Positions 18,231-26,808 of a DNA stretch of 64,000 nt are shown here, in pieces (the first letter of the stretch is position 1; each line of letters starts with the position of its first letter). The notes under the pieces are model-generated. The model saw nothing but the letters and a program-made list of their open reading frames with translations. It ran no database searches and was not told the DNA's origin. A program made the position numbers and the translations under genes. Origin of the DNA: Poseidonocella sp. HB161398 (GTDB taxonomy: Bacteria; Pseudomonadota; Alphaproteobacteria; Rhodobacterales; Rhodobacteraceae); NCBI RefSeq assembly GCF_005870025.1, contig NZ_VATA01000007.1:1-64000 (forward strand). The letters are read 5' to 3'.

Positions 18231-18950
18231 TCAGACATTGACCAGATGCGCCACCTCGTCGGCGCTTTCCTCGGCGGTGCGGCCGCGGCGGACGGTGCGG
18301 CCGCGCATCAGCACGCAGTACTCGTCGGCGAAGGACCAGGCGAAGTCGAGATACTGCTCGACGATGACGATCGTCACCCCCAGCTCGGTCCGGACCCGGC
18401 GCAGCGCGTCCTCGATCTGCTGGACCACGTTGGGCTGGATGCCCTCGGTCGGCTCGTCGAGAAGCAGAAGCTTCGGCTGCCCCGCCAGCGCCCGGCCGAT
18501 GGCCAGCTGCTGCTGCTCGCCGCCCGAGAGCACGCCGGCCTTGCGGTGGCGGATCTGGTCGAGCTTGGGGAAGAGGTCGAAGATATGGCCCGGGATGCCC
18601 TTGAGGATCTTCCCCTTGCCGCGCCCGGCCAGCGCCGAGAGCCCGCTGGAGAGGTTCTCCTCCACCGTCAGGTGCGGGAAGACATGGCGGCCCTGCGGGA
18701 CATAGCCGATCCCGCCGCGGGAACGTTCATGCGAGGCCTGGCGCGTCACGTCCTCGCCATCGAGCCGGATCGCCCCGGCCGTGGCCTTCTGCACCCCCAT
18801 GATGGTCTTCAGGAGCGTCGTCTTGCCGACCCCGTTGCGGCCGATCAGTGCCAGCGCGCCGCCTTTCTCCACGTCGAGATCGATGTCCCACAGCACCTGG
18901 CTCTGGCCGTAATGGGCGGCGACGCCCTGCATGTTGAGAAGCGAGTCCAT
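18231..18950 (-). CDS. urtE: Urea ABC transporter ATP-binding protein UrtE
   Basis: A 239-residue LivF-like ATPase: Walker A GRNGVGKTT near residue 37, signature LSGGEQQQLAIGRALAG, Walker B KLLLLDEPTEGIQPNVVQQIEDALRRV. The text LDEPTEGIQPNVV is diagnostic of UrtE over general LivF. It is the last gene of urtABCDE, 4 bp after urtD. It powers high-affinity urea uptake together with UrtD on the cytoplasmic face. Confidence 0.95.
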   Translation of the reverse strand: MDSLLNMQGVAAHYGQSQVLWDIDLDVEKGGALALIGRNGVGKTTLLKTIMGVQKATAGAIRLDGEDVTRQASHERSRGGIGYVPQGRHVFPHLTVEENLSSGLSALAGRGKGKILKGIPGHIFDLFPKLDQIRHRKAGVLSGGEQQQLAIGRALAGQPKLLLLDEPTEGIQPNVVQQIEDALRRVRTELGVTIVIVEQYLDFAWSFADEYCVLMRGRTVRRGRTAEESADEVAHLVNV

Positions 18951-18954
18951 GGGG

Positions 18955-19725
18955 TTACTCCTTTGCCCGGCCCAGATAGACGGCGGCGACTTCGGGATCG
19001 GCGCGGACCTCGTCCACGCTGCCCTGCTTCAGGAAGCGGCCCTGGTGCAGCACCGTGACCGTGCCGCCGAGCTCTTCGACGAAGGTCATGTCATGGTCGA
19101 TCACCAGCACCGCATGCCGGCCCAGAAGCGAGTGGATCAGCTTGGCGGTCTTCGAGGTCTCGTTCGGCCCCATCCCGGCGGTCGGCTCGTCGAGCAGCAG
19201 CAGATCCGCGTCGGTGGCCACGACCATGCCGATTTCCAGCCACTGCTTCTCGCCATGGGCGAGATCGGCGGCCAGGGTCTCCGCCCGGTCGGCCAGGCCC
19301 ACGGTCTGGAGGATCTCCTCGACCCGGCGGGTCTCTTCCGCGGCGCGGTGGTGGCTGAAGGTGGTCCACCAGCGCCGGTCCTTCGCGGCGGCGACGGCGA
19401 GGTTGTCGCGCACCGACAGGCTCGGCAGGACGCCGGGGGTCTGGAACTTGCGGCAGATGCCGCGCCGGACGATCTCGTGCTCGGGCAGGTTGGTGATCTC
19501 GTCGCCCTTGAAGCGGACCGAGCCCGCGGCCGACTGCACCCGGCCGATCACCGTGTCGCAGAAGGTCGACTTGCCCGCGCCGTTCGGGCCGATCAGGATG
19601 CGCAGCTCGCCGGGCTGGAGGCTGAGCGAGAAGCCGTCGATCGCCTTGAACCCGTCGAAATCCACCGTGATGTCCGTCACTTCCAGAAGCGGCGCCGGGG
19701 CGGAGATGGCAGTGTGCATGGTCAT
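18955..19725 (-). CDS. urtD: Urea ABC transporter ATP-binding protein UrtD
   Basis: A 256-residue LivG-like ATPase: Walker A GPNGAGKST, GICRKFQTPGVLPSLSVRDNLAVA, a modified signature LAHGEKQWLEIGM typical of UrtD, and Walker B LLLLDEPTAGMGPNET. Start ATG at 19725 overlaps the urtC stop by 4 bp; a much longer upstream frame simply continues through urtC antisense-free sequence and is not expected to be used. Confidence 0.95.
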   Translation of the reverse strand: MTMHTAISAPAPLLEVTDITVDFDGFKAIDGFSLSLQPGELRILIGPNGAGKSTFCDTVIGRVQSAAGSVRFKGDEITNLPEHEIVRRGICRKFQTPGVLPSLSVRDNLAVAAAKDRRWWTTFSHHRAAEETRRVEEILQTVGLADRAETLAADLAHGEKQWLEIGMVVATDADLLLLDEPTAGMGPNETSKTAKLIHSLLGRHAVLVIDHDMTFVEELGGTVTVLHQGRFLKQGSVDEVRADPEVAAVYLGRAKE

Positions 19726-20792
19726 TTCGCTTCCTCCAGCATCGCGGCGCGGGGGGCGTCCGCGCGGTTGCGGCGGCGCTTCATCAGGTCGTCGACAAGC
19801 CCGGCCAGGCCGTTCGGCAGGAAGGTGACGACGAGGATGAAGACGAGGCCGAGCACGTAGAGCCAGGCTTCGGGCATCGCCGATGAGACGATGTCCTTGG
19901 CGAAGTTGACGATCAGCGCGCCGGCCACGGCGCCCCAGAGGCTGTTCCTGCCGCCGACCGCGACCCAGACGATCATCTCGATCGAGGGGACGACGCCGAC
20001 GAAGGCCGGAGAGACGACGCCGGCATGCAGCGTGAAGAGCGCGCCGCCGATCGAGGCGAAGACCGCCGAGAGGGCGAAGGCCGCGACCTTGTAGGGGGTG
20101 GTGTCGTAGCCGAGGAAGCGGACGCGGTTCTCGCCGTCGCGGGTGGCGCGCAGGAGCGTGCCGAAGCGCGAGCCGATCAGCCATTTCGTGCCCGCGAAGA
20201 CCGCCGCCAGCAGGCCCAGTGTCACCCAGTAGAGCGTGCGGTTGGCGCTTTCTGTGCCGAGCTCCATGCCGAAGAGCGTGGTGAAGCCGGTCAGCCCGTT
20301 ATAGCCGCCGGTGGTGCTCTGCTGGCTGGTGAGCAGCGTCGCGAAGGTCAGCGCCACCGCCTGGGTGATCAGCGCGAAATAGACGCCAGCGATGCGGCGG
20401 CGGAAGACGAGCCAGGCGAAGAGCCCGGCGAAGAGCGCCGGCAGCAGCACGACGGCAAGGAGCGCCAGCAGCGGCGAGCGGAAGGGCACCCACCACCAGG
20501 GCAGGGACATCACGCCCGACCATTCCATGAAATCCGGCAGGTAGCCCGGATCGAGCGAGGCGAGCTTCAGGTACATGGCGATGGAATAGCCGCCGAGGCC
20601 GAAGAACACGCCCTGGCCCAGGGTCAGGATGCCGCCCTCGCCCCAGATCAGCACGATGCCGATGGCGAGGATGGCCATGGCGAGGAAGCGGCCGAGCAGG
20701 TTGAGGTCGTAGGAGGAGACGAGGCTGGGCGCCAGCACCGCGAGCCCGATGAGCGGGATCCAGGCGTGGCGGAGGATCGGATGACCGGACAT
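19722..20792 (-). CDS. urtC: Urea ABC transporter permease UrtC
   Basis: A 356-residue LivM-like permease, with about ten membrane segments. WGEGGILTLGQGVFFGLGGYSIAMYLKL, TGGYNGLTGFTTLFG and LGYDTTPYKVAAFALSAVFASIGGALFTLHAGVVSP are UrtC-typical. It overlaps urtD by 4 bp and follows urtB by 3 bp. A lysine/arginine-rich C-terminus (MKRRRNRADAPRAA) lies in the cytoplasm. Confidence 0.94.
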   Translation of the reverse strand: MSGHPILRHAWIPLIGLAVLAPSLVSSYDLNLLGRFLAMAILAIGIVLIWGEGGILTLGQGVFFGLGGYSIAMYLKLASLDPGYLPDFMEWSGVMSLPWWWVPFRSPLLALLAVVLLPALFAGLFAWLVFRRRIAGVYFALITQAVALTFATLLTSQQSTTGGYNGLTGFTTLFGMELGTESANRTLYWVTLGLLAAVFAGTKWLIGSRFGTLLRATRDGENRVRFLGYDTTPYKVAAFALSAVFASIGGALFTLHAGVVSPAFVGVVPSIEMIVWVAVGGRNSLWGAVAGALIVNFAKDIVSSAMPEAWLYVLGLVFILVVTFLPNGLAGLVDDLMKRRRNRADAPRAAMLEEAK

Positions 20793-20795
20793 GGA

Positions 20796-21689
20796 TCAGC
20801 CCTCCAGGGCACGGGAACGGGTTGCGACGACGCCCTGCGGCCGGAACTGCAGGAAGATGATGACGAAGAGCAGCATCAGGACCTGGCTCATCGAGACGTC
20901 CAGGAAGATCTGCGACAGCGCGGAGACGAGGCCGAGGATCACCGCCGCGATGGTGGTGCCGACCATCGAGCCGAGCCCGCCCATGACCACGACGAGGAAG
21001 GCCGGGACGATGTAGCTCTGCCCGACCGAGGGGGTCACGGGGCCGAGCAGCGACAGCACCACGCCCGCGAGCCCCGCGATGCCGGTGCCGAGGCAGAAGA
21101 CCGCGAGATCGACGCGGCGGGTGTTGATGCCCGAGGCCGCGGCCATCATCCGGTCCTGGTTGACGGCGCGGACCAGGAGGCCCAGCCGGGTGCGTGCGAT
21201 CAGCAGGCCCAGCCCGGCCAGCACGACGACCGCGACCGCGAGGATGAAGATCCGCGTCGAGGGGAAGTAGAGCCCGCCCAGCGACAGGCCGGTGTTCAGC
21301 CAGTCGGGCGCGGTCACGCCGACGCCGATCGGCCCGAAGGCGGAGCGCGCCGCCTGCTGCAGGATCAGGCTGACCCCCCAGGTGGCCAGCAGCGTGTCGA
21401 GCGGCCGCGAGGAGAGCCTGCGGATCACCGTCAGCTCGAGCAGCCCGCCGACCAGCGCCGCGCCGAGGAAGGCGACCGGCATGGCGACGAGGATGGCCGC
21501 AGGGCCCGGGACGATCAGGTAGGTGAGATAGGCCAGGTAGCCGCCCAGCATCAGCATCTCGCCATGGGCCATGTTGATGACCCGCATCAGCCCGAAGCTG
21601 AGCGCCAGGCCGAGGGCCGCGAGGACGAAGAGCGAGGCGACGGAGAAGCCGTTGAAGACCTGGCCCGCGAAGAGGGTCGCATCGAGCAT
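20796..21689 (-). CDS. urtB: Urea ABC transporter permease UrtB
   Basis: A 297-residue LivH-like permease: GFSVASLFVLAALGLALSFGLMRVINMAHGEMLMLGGYLAY near the N-terminus, SGINTRRVDLAVFCLGTGIAGLAG, and PAFLVVVMGGLGSMVGTTIAA, all as in UrtB. Some UrtB proteins carry an extra N-terminal domain; this one is the short form. It forms the membrane channel with UrtC. A hairpin at 21716-21742 separates it from urtA. Confidence 0.94.
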   Translation of the reverse strand: MLDATLFAGQVFNGFSVASLFVLAALGLALSFGLMRVINMAHGEMLMLGGYLAYLTYLIVPGPAAILVAMPVAFLGAALVGGLLELTVIRRLSSRPLDTLLATWGVSLILQQAARSAFGPIGVGVTAPDWLNTGLSLGGLYFPSTRIFILAVAVVVLAGLGLLIARTRLGLLVRAVNQDRMMAAASGINTRRVDLAVFCLGTGIAGLAGVVLSLLGPVTPSVGQSYIVPAFLVVVMGGLGSMVGTTIAAVILGLVSALSQIFLDVSMSQVLMLLFVIIFLQFRPQGVVATRSRALEG

Positions 21690-21715
21690 GTCGAGTTCCT
21701 TTCGGGTGGGAAAAT

Positions 21716-21742
21716 GGCCGCCCCCGGGGATCGGGGGCGGCC
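21716..21742 (-). terminator. Hairpin between urtA and urtB
   Basis: A perfect 10-bp stem, 21716-21725 with 21733-21742 (GGCCGCCCCC / GGGGGCGGCC), loop 7 nt. On the coding strand it is followed by ATTTTCCC, so it resembles a leaky terminator or processing-stable 3' end that would keep urtA mRNA in excess over the membrane genes. Confidence 0.6.
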
Positions 21743-21749
21743 GCCAGGG

Positions 21750-22946
21750 TCAGTTGGTTGCAACGCCGCAGGTCTTGCCCGGGAAGGTCAGGGCGTCATA
21801 CGGCTCCGGTTCGATCATCGCGTCCGAGGACCAGATGATGTCGAACTGGCCCTGGCTGTCCAGCTGGCCCACATAGGCGGTCTGGCGCAGCGACTGGTTC
21901 GGCGCGAAGGAGACGGTGCCCATCGGCGTGTCGATGTCGAGCCCGACAGCCGCGGCGCGCACCGCGTCGGTGTCGAAGCTGCCTGCGGCCTCGACGGCGG
22001 CCTTCCAGGCATAGACGTTCAGGTAGCCGTGCAGCATCGGGTCGGTGACGGCGGCGTCCTCGCCGTAGAGCGCGCGGTAGGCCTGGACGAAGTCGGCATT
22101 CGCGTCGGAGGGCAGGGTCTCGAAGTAGTTCCAGGTGGCGTAGGAGCCCTCGACCAGCGAGGTGCCCATGGCGCGGGCCTCCTGCTCGGCGATGGAGAAG
22201 CTCATCACCGGCACGCTGTCGGGGCCCATGCCCGAGGCGGCCATCTGCTTGAAGAAGGACACGTTCGAGTCGCCGTTGAGCGTGTTGAAGATGATGTCGG
22301 GCTTCGCCGCGCGGATCTTGGCGATCACGGCGGAGAAGTCGGTGCCGCCGAGGGGCACGTACTGCTCGCCCGCCAGGTCCAGCCCGTCCTCGGCGAGGTG
22401 CTTCTTGACGATCAGGTTCGCGGTGCGCGGGAAGACGTAGTCGGAACCCACCAGGAAGTAGCTCTTCTTGCCCTCCGCCTTGGCCCATTCATAGGCGGGC
22501 AGGATCTGCTGGTTCGGCTGGGCGCCGGAATACATGATGTTGGCGGAGCATTCGTTGCCCTCGAACTGCACCGGGTACCACAGCAGGCTGTCCGCGCGCT
22601 CGAAGACCGGCAGCATCGCCTTGCGCGAGGCCGAGGTCCAGCCGCCGAAGACGGTGGCGACATCGTCGTTCTGGATCAGCTTCGACGCCTTCTGGGCGAA
22701 GATCGCCGGGTCCGAGGCGCCGTCCTCGATCACCGCCTCGATCTGGTGGCCCATCACGCCGCCGGCCGCGTTGATCTCGTCGATGGCCATGGTCTCGGCG
22801 TTCTTCACCGTGACTTCGCTGATGGCCATGGTGCCCGAGAGCGATTGCAGCACGCCGACGGCGACAGTGTCGGCGGCATGGGCGGCGCTGACGGCAAAGG
22901 CGATGGTTGCGGCGCCTGCGAGCGCGCCGGTTGCGGAAGTCCTCAT
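21750..22946 (-). CDS. urtA: Urea ABC transporter substrate-binding protein UrtA
   Basis: A 398-residue periplasmic urea-binding protein. Signal peptide at residues 1-25 (cleavage near AHA-AD). DTVAVGVLQSLSGTMAISEVTVKNAETMAIDEINAAGGVMG, VFGGWTSASRKAMLPVFE, LLWYPVQFEGNECSANIMYSGAQPNQQILPA and NTLNGDSNVSFFKQM are the well-conserved UrtA segments. Start at 22946 (ATGAGGACT) follows AAGGGACCC. It is the first gene of urtABCDE. Confidence 0.95.
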   Translation of the reverse strand: MRTSATGALAGAATIAFAVSAAHAADTVAVGVLQSLSGTMAISEVTVKNAETMAIDEINAAGGVMGHQIEAVIEDGASDPAIFAQKASKLIQNDDVATVFGGWTSASRKAMLPVFERADSLLWYPVQFEGNECSANIMYSGAQPNQQILPAYEWAKAEGKKSYFLVGSDYVFPRTANLIVKKHLAEDGLDLAGEQYVPLGGTDFSAVIAKIRAAKPDIIFNTLNGDSNVSFFKQMAASGMGPDSVPVMSFSIAEQEARAMGTSLVEGSYATWNYFETLPSDANADFVQAYRALYGEDAAVTDPMLHGYLNVYAWKAAVEAAGSFDTDAVRAAAVGLDIDTPMGTVSFAPNQSLRQTAYVGQLDSQGQFDIIWSSDAMIEPEPYDALTFPGKTCGVATN

Positions 22947-23084
22947 CCTGGGTCCCTTTCTTCCCTGTCGGTAGAAGCGGCGCCGGGGTCCTGCCTGGCG
23001 CGATGAGAGGGAGGTTAGGGGGATGCTGCAGTGCAGGATATGCACCGAAGGGGGTATGCCGGGGCGGCGGCCGCCCCGGCGCGC

Positions 23085-24041
23085 TCAGCCGAGGATCGCG
23101 GCCGGGACCTCGCTGCGGGCCCCGAAGGCGCGGGCGGCGCGCCAGGCACGCAGGCCGGTGGCGCAGGCGAAGACCACGCGCTGTCCGGGCGCCGGGGTGA
23201 TCCCGTCGATTTCGCCCGGCAGGCAGCGCCGCGCGCCGGGCACCGGCAGGACGGGCGCCTCGGCGGCATCGCGCAGCTCGATCACCAGATCCCCGGGGCC
23301 GAGATCGGCGGGCGCCAGGATCGCCGGGCCGGGCGCCTCGGGCTCCGGCGCGCCGTCGAAGCGGAAGCCCGAGACCTGCCAGCTCTGCAGGTCCATCGTC
23401 ATCAGCTGGCCGAGCGGCGAGGGCGCGTGGCCGAGGAGCAGCGACAGCGCCATCTGCGCCTGGATCGCCGCGAGCGCCGCCACGGCGGGGCCCATCACCC
23501 CGGTCTCGGCGCAGCTGCCCGCCCGCGGCGGCAGGTCGGGAAAGACCGCGCGGTAGCTCGGCGCGCCGCCGCAGAACCCCCCGGCATAGCCGCGCCAGCC
23601 GGTGACCGAGGCCGAGACCAGGGGCAGGCCGCGGCGGTGGCAGAGATCGGACAGCGCATAGGTCACCGCGAAGCTGTCGGCGGCATCGACGACCAGATCC
23701 GCCGCCTCCAGCTCGTCGCGCGCCAGCGCCGGGTCGAGCCGCGCCGCCAGCGCCGAGGCGGTGCAGCCCGGGTTGAGCGCGGCAAGGCTCTCGGCCGCGG
23801 CCTCGGCCTTCGGCCGTCCCAGATCGGCCATGCGGTAGAGCGTCTGGCGGTGCAGGTTGCTCTCCTCCACCACATCCGGGTCGATGATGCGCAGATGGCC
23901 GGCGCCGGCCCCGGCCAGAAGCGGCAGCACGGTGGAGCCGAGCCCGCCCGCGCCGATCACCAGCACCCGGGCCGCCCCGATCCGCGCCTGGCCATCCGCG
24001 CCGACGCCGGGCAGCCGGGTCTGGCGGTCGTAGCGGCTCAT
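23085..24041 (-). CDS. thiF: ThiF/HesA/MoeB family adenylyltransferase with C-terminal rhodanese-like segment
   Basis: A 318-residue E1-like enzyme: nucleotide-binding GAGGLGSTVLPLLAGAGAGHLRIIDPDVVEESNLHRQTL (residues about 30-68), and ADLVVDAADSF. It should adenylate the ThiS C-terminus for sulfur transfer. The usual CxxC zinc pairs are not evident. Residues about 255-318 resemble a rhodanese domain with VVFACATGLRAWRAA, the Cys in the active-site loop position. Start ATG 24041 (MSRYDRQTRLPGVG) is standard. It overlaps thiE by 4 bp and is the last gene of the operon. Confidence 0.85.
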   Translation of the reverse strand: MSRYDRQTRLPGVGADGQARIGAARVLVIGAGGLGSTVLPLLAGAGAGHLRIIDPDVVEESNLHRQTLYRMADLGRPKAEAAAESLAALNPGCTASALAARLDPALARDELEAADLVVDAADSFAVTYALSDLCHRRGLPLVSASVTGWRGYAGGFCGGAPSYRAVFPDLPPRAGSCAETGVMGPAVAALAAIQAQMALSLLLGHAPSPLGQLMTMDLQSWQVSGFRFDGAPEPEAPGPAILAPADLGPGDLVIELRDAAEAPVLPVPGARRCLPGEIDGITPAPGQRVVFACATGLRAWRAARAFGARSEVPAAILG

Positions 24042-24646
24042 GCCGCCATCTCCCGCGTGGCTGCGATCCAGGCGCGGCAGCGCGCCTCGGGGTCCTCCGC
24101 CTGCTGGATGTCGGTGACGACCGCCGCGCTGTCGGCCCCGGCGGCGAAGAGCCCGGGCAGGCGCTCGACCGTCAGCCCGCCGATCCCGACCAGCGGCGTC
24201 GTCCCGGCCATCGCCTTCCAGCGGCTGACCCGGTCGAGCCCCTGCGGCCCCCATTTCATTTTCTTCAGCAGCGTCGGATAGACCGGCCCCAGCGCGACAT
24301 AGGCCGGGTCCATCGCCAGCGCGCGGCCCAGCTCCGTCTCGTCATGGGTCGAGAGCCCGAAGCGGACCCCCGCCTGGCGCAGCGCGGCGAAATCGGCGCT
24401 GTCCATGTCCTCCTGGCCGAGATGGACGAAATTGCAGCCAAGCTGGATCGCCAGCCGCCAGTAGTCGTTGACGACAAGCTGCGAGCCATGGCGGGCGCAG
24501 CAGTCGCGGGCACGGGCGATCTGGTCGCGCAGCTCGGCCGAGGAACGGTCCTTGACGCGCAGCTGCACCAGCTTGACGCCCAGCGGCACCAGCCGCTCCA
24601 GCAGGGCCACGTCGCCGACAATGAGGTAGAAGGGATCGAGATGCAT
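24038..24646 (-). CDS. thiE: Thiamine phosphate synthase ThiE
   Basis: A 202-residue TIM-barrel enzyme joining HMP-PP and the thiazole phosphate to make thiamine phosphate. VQLRVKDRSSAELRDQI, LVVNDYWRLAIQLGCNFVHLGQEDMD, YVALGPVYPTLLKKMKWGPQGL and VGIGGLTVERLPGLFAAGADSAAVV follow the family order, with substitutions (NDYWRLA for NDRVDLA) typical of the short alphaproteobacterial version. Start overlaps the thiG stop by one base. Confidence 0.9.
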   Translation of the reverse strand: MHLDPFYLIVGDVALLERLVPLGVKLVQLRVKDRSSAELRDQIARARDCCARHGSQLVVNDYWRLAIQLGCNFVHLGQEDMDSADFAALRQAGVRFGLSTHDETELGRALAMDPAYVALGPVYPTLLKKMKWGPQGLDRVSRWKAMAGTTPLVGIGGLTVERLPGLFAAGADSAAVVTDIQQAEDPEARCRAWIAATREMAA

Positions 24647-25404
24647 CAGGCCAGCTCCGCCATGCCGAAGACCGGGGTGGAGGCGGCGGCCATGTCGCGC
24701 CGCGGCATTAGCCCGGCGCGATGCGCCTCCTGCCCGGCCGCGACCGCGCCCGAGAAGGCCCGCGCCATCGCCACCGGGTCGAGCGCCTTGGCCACGGCGG
24801 TGTTCAGGAGCACCGCGTCGAAGCCCATCTCCATCGCCTGCGCCGCCTGGGAAGGCGCGCCGATCCCGGCATCGATCACCAGGGGCACGCCCGGGAAATG
24901 CGCCCGCATGGAGCGCAGCCCCTCGATATTGCGCAGCCCCTGGCCAGAGCCGATCGGCGCGCCCCAGGGCATCAGCACCTCGCAGCCGGCCTCCAGCAGC
25001 TTTTCGCCCAGGATCAGGTCCTCGGTCGTGTAGGGGAAGACCTCGAACCCCTCGGCGCAGAGGATCCGCGCCGCCTCGACCAGCGCGAAAGGGTCGGGCT
25101 GGAGCGTGTCGGCATGGCCGATCACCTCGAGCTTGATCCAGGCGGTGCCGAAGAGCTCGCGCGCCATCTGCGCGGTGGTGACGGCCTCGCGCACGCTGTG
25201 GCAGCCCGCGGTATTGGGCAGGATGCGGCAGCCCGCGTCTTTCAGGATGTCGCGGAACCCCGCGCCCTCGCGCCCCTCGCGGCGCAGCGAGACGGTGATG
25301 ACCTCGGACCCCGCGACGGCGATCGCCTCCGAGAGGATCTGCGGCGACGGGTATTGCGCGGTGCCGAGGAACAGCCGGTTCTGCAGTTCGGTTCCGTAGA
25401 ACAT
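24646..25404 (-). CDS. thiG: Thiazole synthase ThiG
   Basis: A 252-residue TIM-barrel enzyme that forms the thiazole ring from ThiS-thiocarboxylate, the ThiO product and deoxyxylulose phosphate. [32 protein letters not shown] holds the Schiff-base region; [32 protein letters not shown], and [32 protein letters not shown] complete the family pattern. One base separates it from thiS. Confidence 0.94.
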   Translation of the reverse strand: MFYGTELQNRLFLGTAQYPSPQILSEAIAVAGSEVITVSLRREGREGAGFRDILKDAGCRILPNTAGCHSVREAVTTAQMARELFGTAWIKLEVIGHADTLQPDPFALVEAARILCAEGFEVFPYTTEDLILGEKLLEAGCEVLMPWGAPIGSGQGLRNIEGLRSMRAHFPGVPLVIDAGIGAPSQAAQAMEMGFDAVLLNTAVAKALDPVAMARAFSGAVAAGQEAHRAGLMPRRDMAAASTPVFGMAELA

Positions 25405-25405
25405 C

Positions 25406-25603
25406 TCAGCCCCCCTGCATCGGCGCGAGGATCTCGACCCGCGCGCCGTCTTTCAGCGCGGCCGTCCCGCGCGCCGCCCGGGGCACGAAGGCGCCGTCGA
25501 GCGCGGTCGCGACCGAGGCCGCGTCATGGCCCTGCTCCTCGAGAAGCGCCGCCAGGCTTGCCGCCCCGGTCGTGACGCTCTCTCCGTTCACTTCAATGCG
25601 CAT
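25406..25603 (-). CDS. thiS: Sulfur carrier protein ThiS
   Basis: A 65-residue ubiquitin-fold carrier. It starts MRIEVNGES and ends in the essential Gly-Gly (PMQGG), which ThiF adenylates. Start at 25603 is chosen over an in-frame ATG at 25630 because it matches family length; its 5' end overlaps the thiO stop by 11 bp, so translation is coupled. Confidence 0.93.
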   Translation of the reverse strand: MRIEVNGESVTTGAASLAALLEEQGHDAASVATALDGAFVPRAARGTAALKDGARVEILAPMQGG

Positions 25604-26549
25604 GGATGTCCTCCTGCAGGTCGTGTGCAATCTGGTCTGCCGCCGCCTCGGCCAGGACCGGCGCCATCAGGAAGCCGTGGCGGTACATGCCGTTGACATG
25701 CAGCCGGTCCCCCTGGCGGACGAGGCGGGGCAGGTTGTCGGGAAAGGCCGGGCGCCGGCCGGCGCCGAGCTCGAGGATCCGCGCCTCGGCAAAGCCCGGA
25801 TGCAGCGCATAGGCGGCCGAGAGCAGCTCCATCGCCGCGCGGGCGGTGACCGGCCCGGCATCGTCGCGCTCGACCATCGTGGCGCCGATCATGAAGCGCT
25901 GCCCGGCGCGCGGCACGATATAGCAGGGAAAGCGCGGATGCAGCAGCCGCACCGGGCGCGAGAGCGCCACGTCGGGCGCCTCGACGATCAGCATCTCGCC
26001 GCGCACCGCGCGCAGCCCGGACAGATCGGCGCCCAGCCCGCGGCAGTCGATGATCCGCCCCGAGGGCGGCCCGTCATGGATCGGGACGCCGCGGGCGGCC
26101 AGCCCGGCGCGCAGCTGCGCCAGCGCCTCGCGCGGATCGAGATGCGCCTCGGTTTCGTAGAAGAGCCCGCGGGCGAAGCGTCCCTCCAGATCGGGCTCCA
26201 GCGCGCCCGGATCGGCGGGGACATGGCCGCGGGTGGCGCGGGCGAACCGGCCGAGCTCGGCGGCATCGCGGGGCGGGGCGACGACCAGCGTGCCGCGGCG
26301 CGCGACCGGCACATGCGCGGCCCACCAGTCGACGGATTTCTGCCCGGCGGTGACGACCTCGTCTGGCGCCGCCTCGCCCTCGCAGAAGGGGGCGAGCATG
26401 CCCCCGGCAAAATGCGAAGCGGGCTGCGGCGCCTCCGCGGGGGCGATCAGTTCGGCCGCGATGCCGCGATCGGCAAGCGCCGTCGCCGTGCAGAGCCCGG
26501 CCACGCCCGCGCCCAGCACCGAGACCAGGCGATTGTCCGTGTTGCGCAT
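25593..26549 (-). CDS. thiO: Glycine oxidase ThiO
   Basis: A 318-residue FAD-dependent amine oxidase of the DAO family that oxidises glycine to iminoglyoxylate for thiazole synthesis. The N-terminal dinucleotide fold is VSVLGAGVAGLCTATALADRG (residues about 9-29); FAGGMLAPFCEGE, IIDCRGLGADLSGLRAVRGEMLIV and PRFPCYIVPRAGQRFMIGATM are typical. The C-terminal VNGMYRHGFLMAPVLAEAAADQI contacts FAD. First gene of thiOSGEF, about 120 bp after the TPP riboswitch. Confidence 0.92.
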   Translation of the reverse strand: MRNTDNRLVSVLGAGVAGLCTATALADRGIAAELIAPAEAPQPASHFAGGMLAPFCEGEAAPDEVVTAGQKSVDWWAAHVPVARRGTLVVAPPRDAAELGRFARATRGHVPADPGALEPDLEGRFARGLFYETEAHLDPREALAQLRAGLAARGVPIHDGPPSGRIIDCRGLGADLSGLRAVRGEMLIVEAPDVALSRPVRLLHPRFPCYIVPRAGQRFMIGATMVERDDAGPVTARAAMELLSAAYALHPGFAEARILELGAGRRPAFPDNLPRLVRQGDRLHVNGMYRHGFLMAPVLAEAAADQIAHDLQEDIHAH

Positions 26550-26671
26550 CTTCCTCCGCGCTCCTCCATCGGGACCCGGAGGGGGCGGGCGCGGGACGGG
26601 GCCCATGGCGGCATGCCAATGGGCCTCCTGGCCCGAAAGGACCGCCGCGGAACTCGATGCGGGAATGCCCT

Positions 26672-26775
26672 CCGGTCTTCCTACGCCGGCATCAACCGGG
26701 TCAGGTTCGAAGGGTCGCGTCACCGGGGTTGCCCCCTGTCAGCCTCTCAGTCCCCGTGGCGGGACTCCCCTGACG
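26672..26775 (-). ncRNA. TPP riboswitch (THI element)
   Basis: On the minus strand the conserved TPP aptamer is plain: GGGGACTGAGAGG, where CTGAGA is the pyrimidine-sensor core, then an extra stem (GGGGGCAACCCC), then ACCCTTCGAACCTGACCCGG leading into GATGCCGGCGTAGGAA, the pyrophosphate-sensor helix. It sits just upstream of thiO and oriented with it, so thiamine pyrophosphate should shut off thiOSGEF. No T-tract terminator is evident between aptamer and thiO, favouring control of translation or Rho access. Confidence 0.95.
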
Positions 26776-26808
26776 TCGGGGGCCATCATAGGGGCTGGCG
26801 CGGGCGGG

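Noticed and set aside
20025-23006. A 993-codon plus-strand frame across urtA-urtC
   Set aside because: Asp/Glu/Arg/Gly-rich shadow translation without motifs, opposite three well-supported urt genes.
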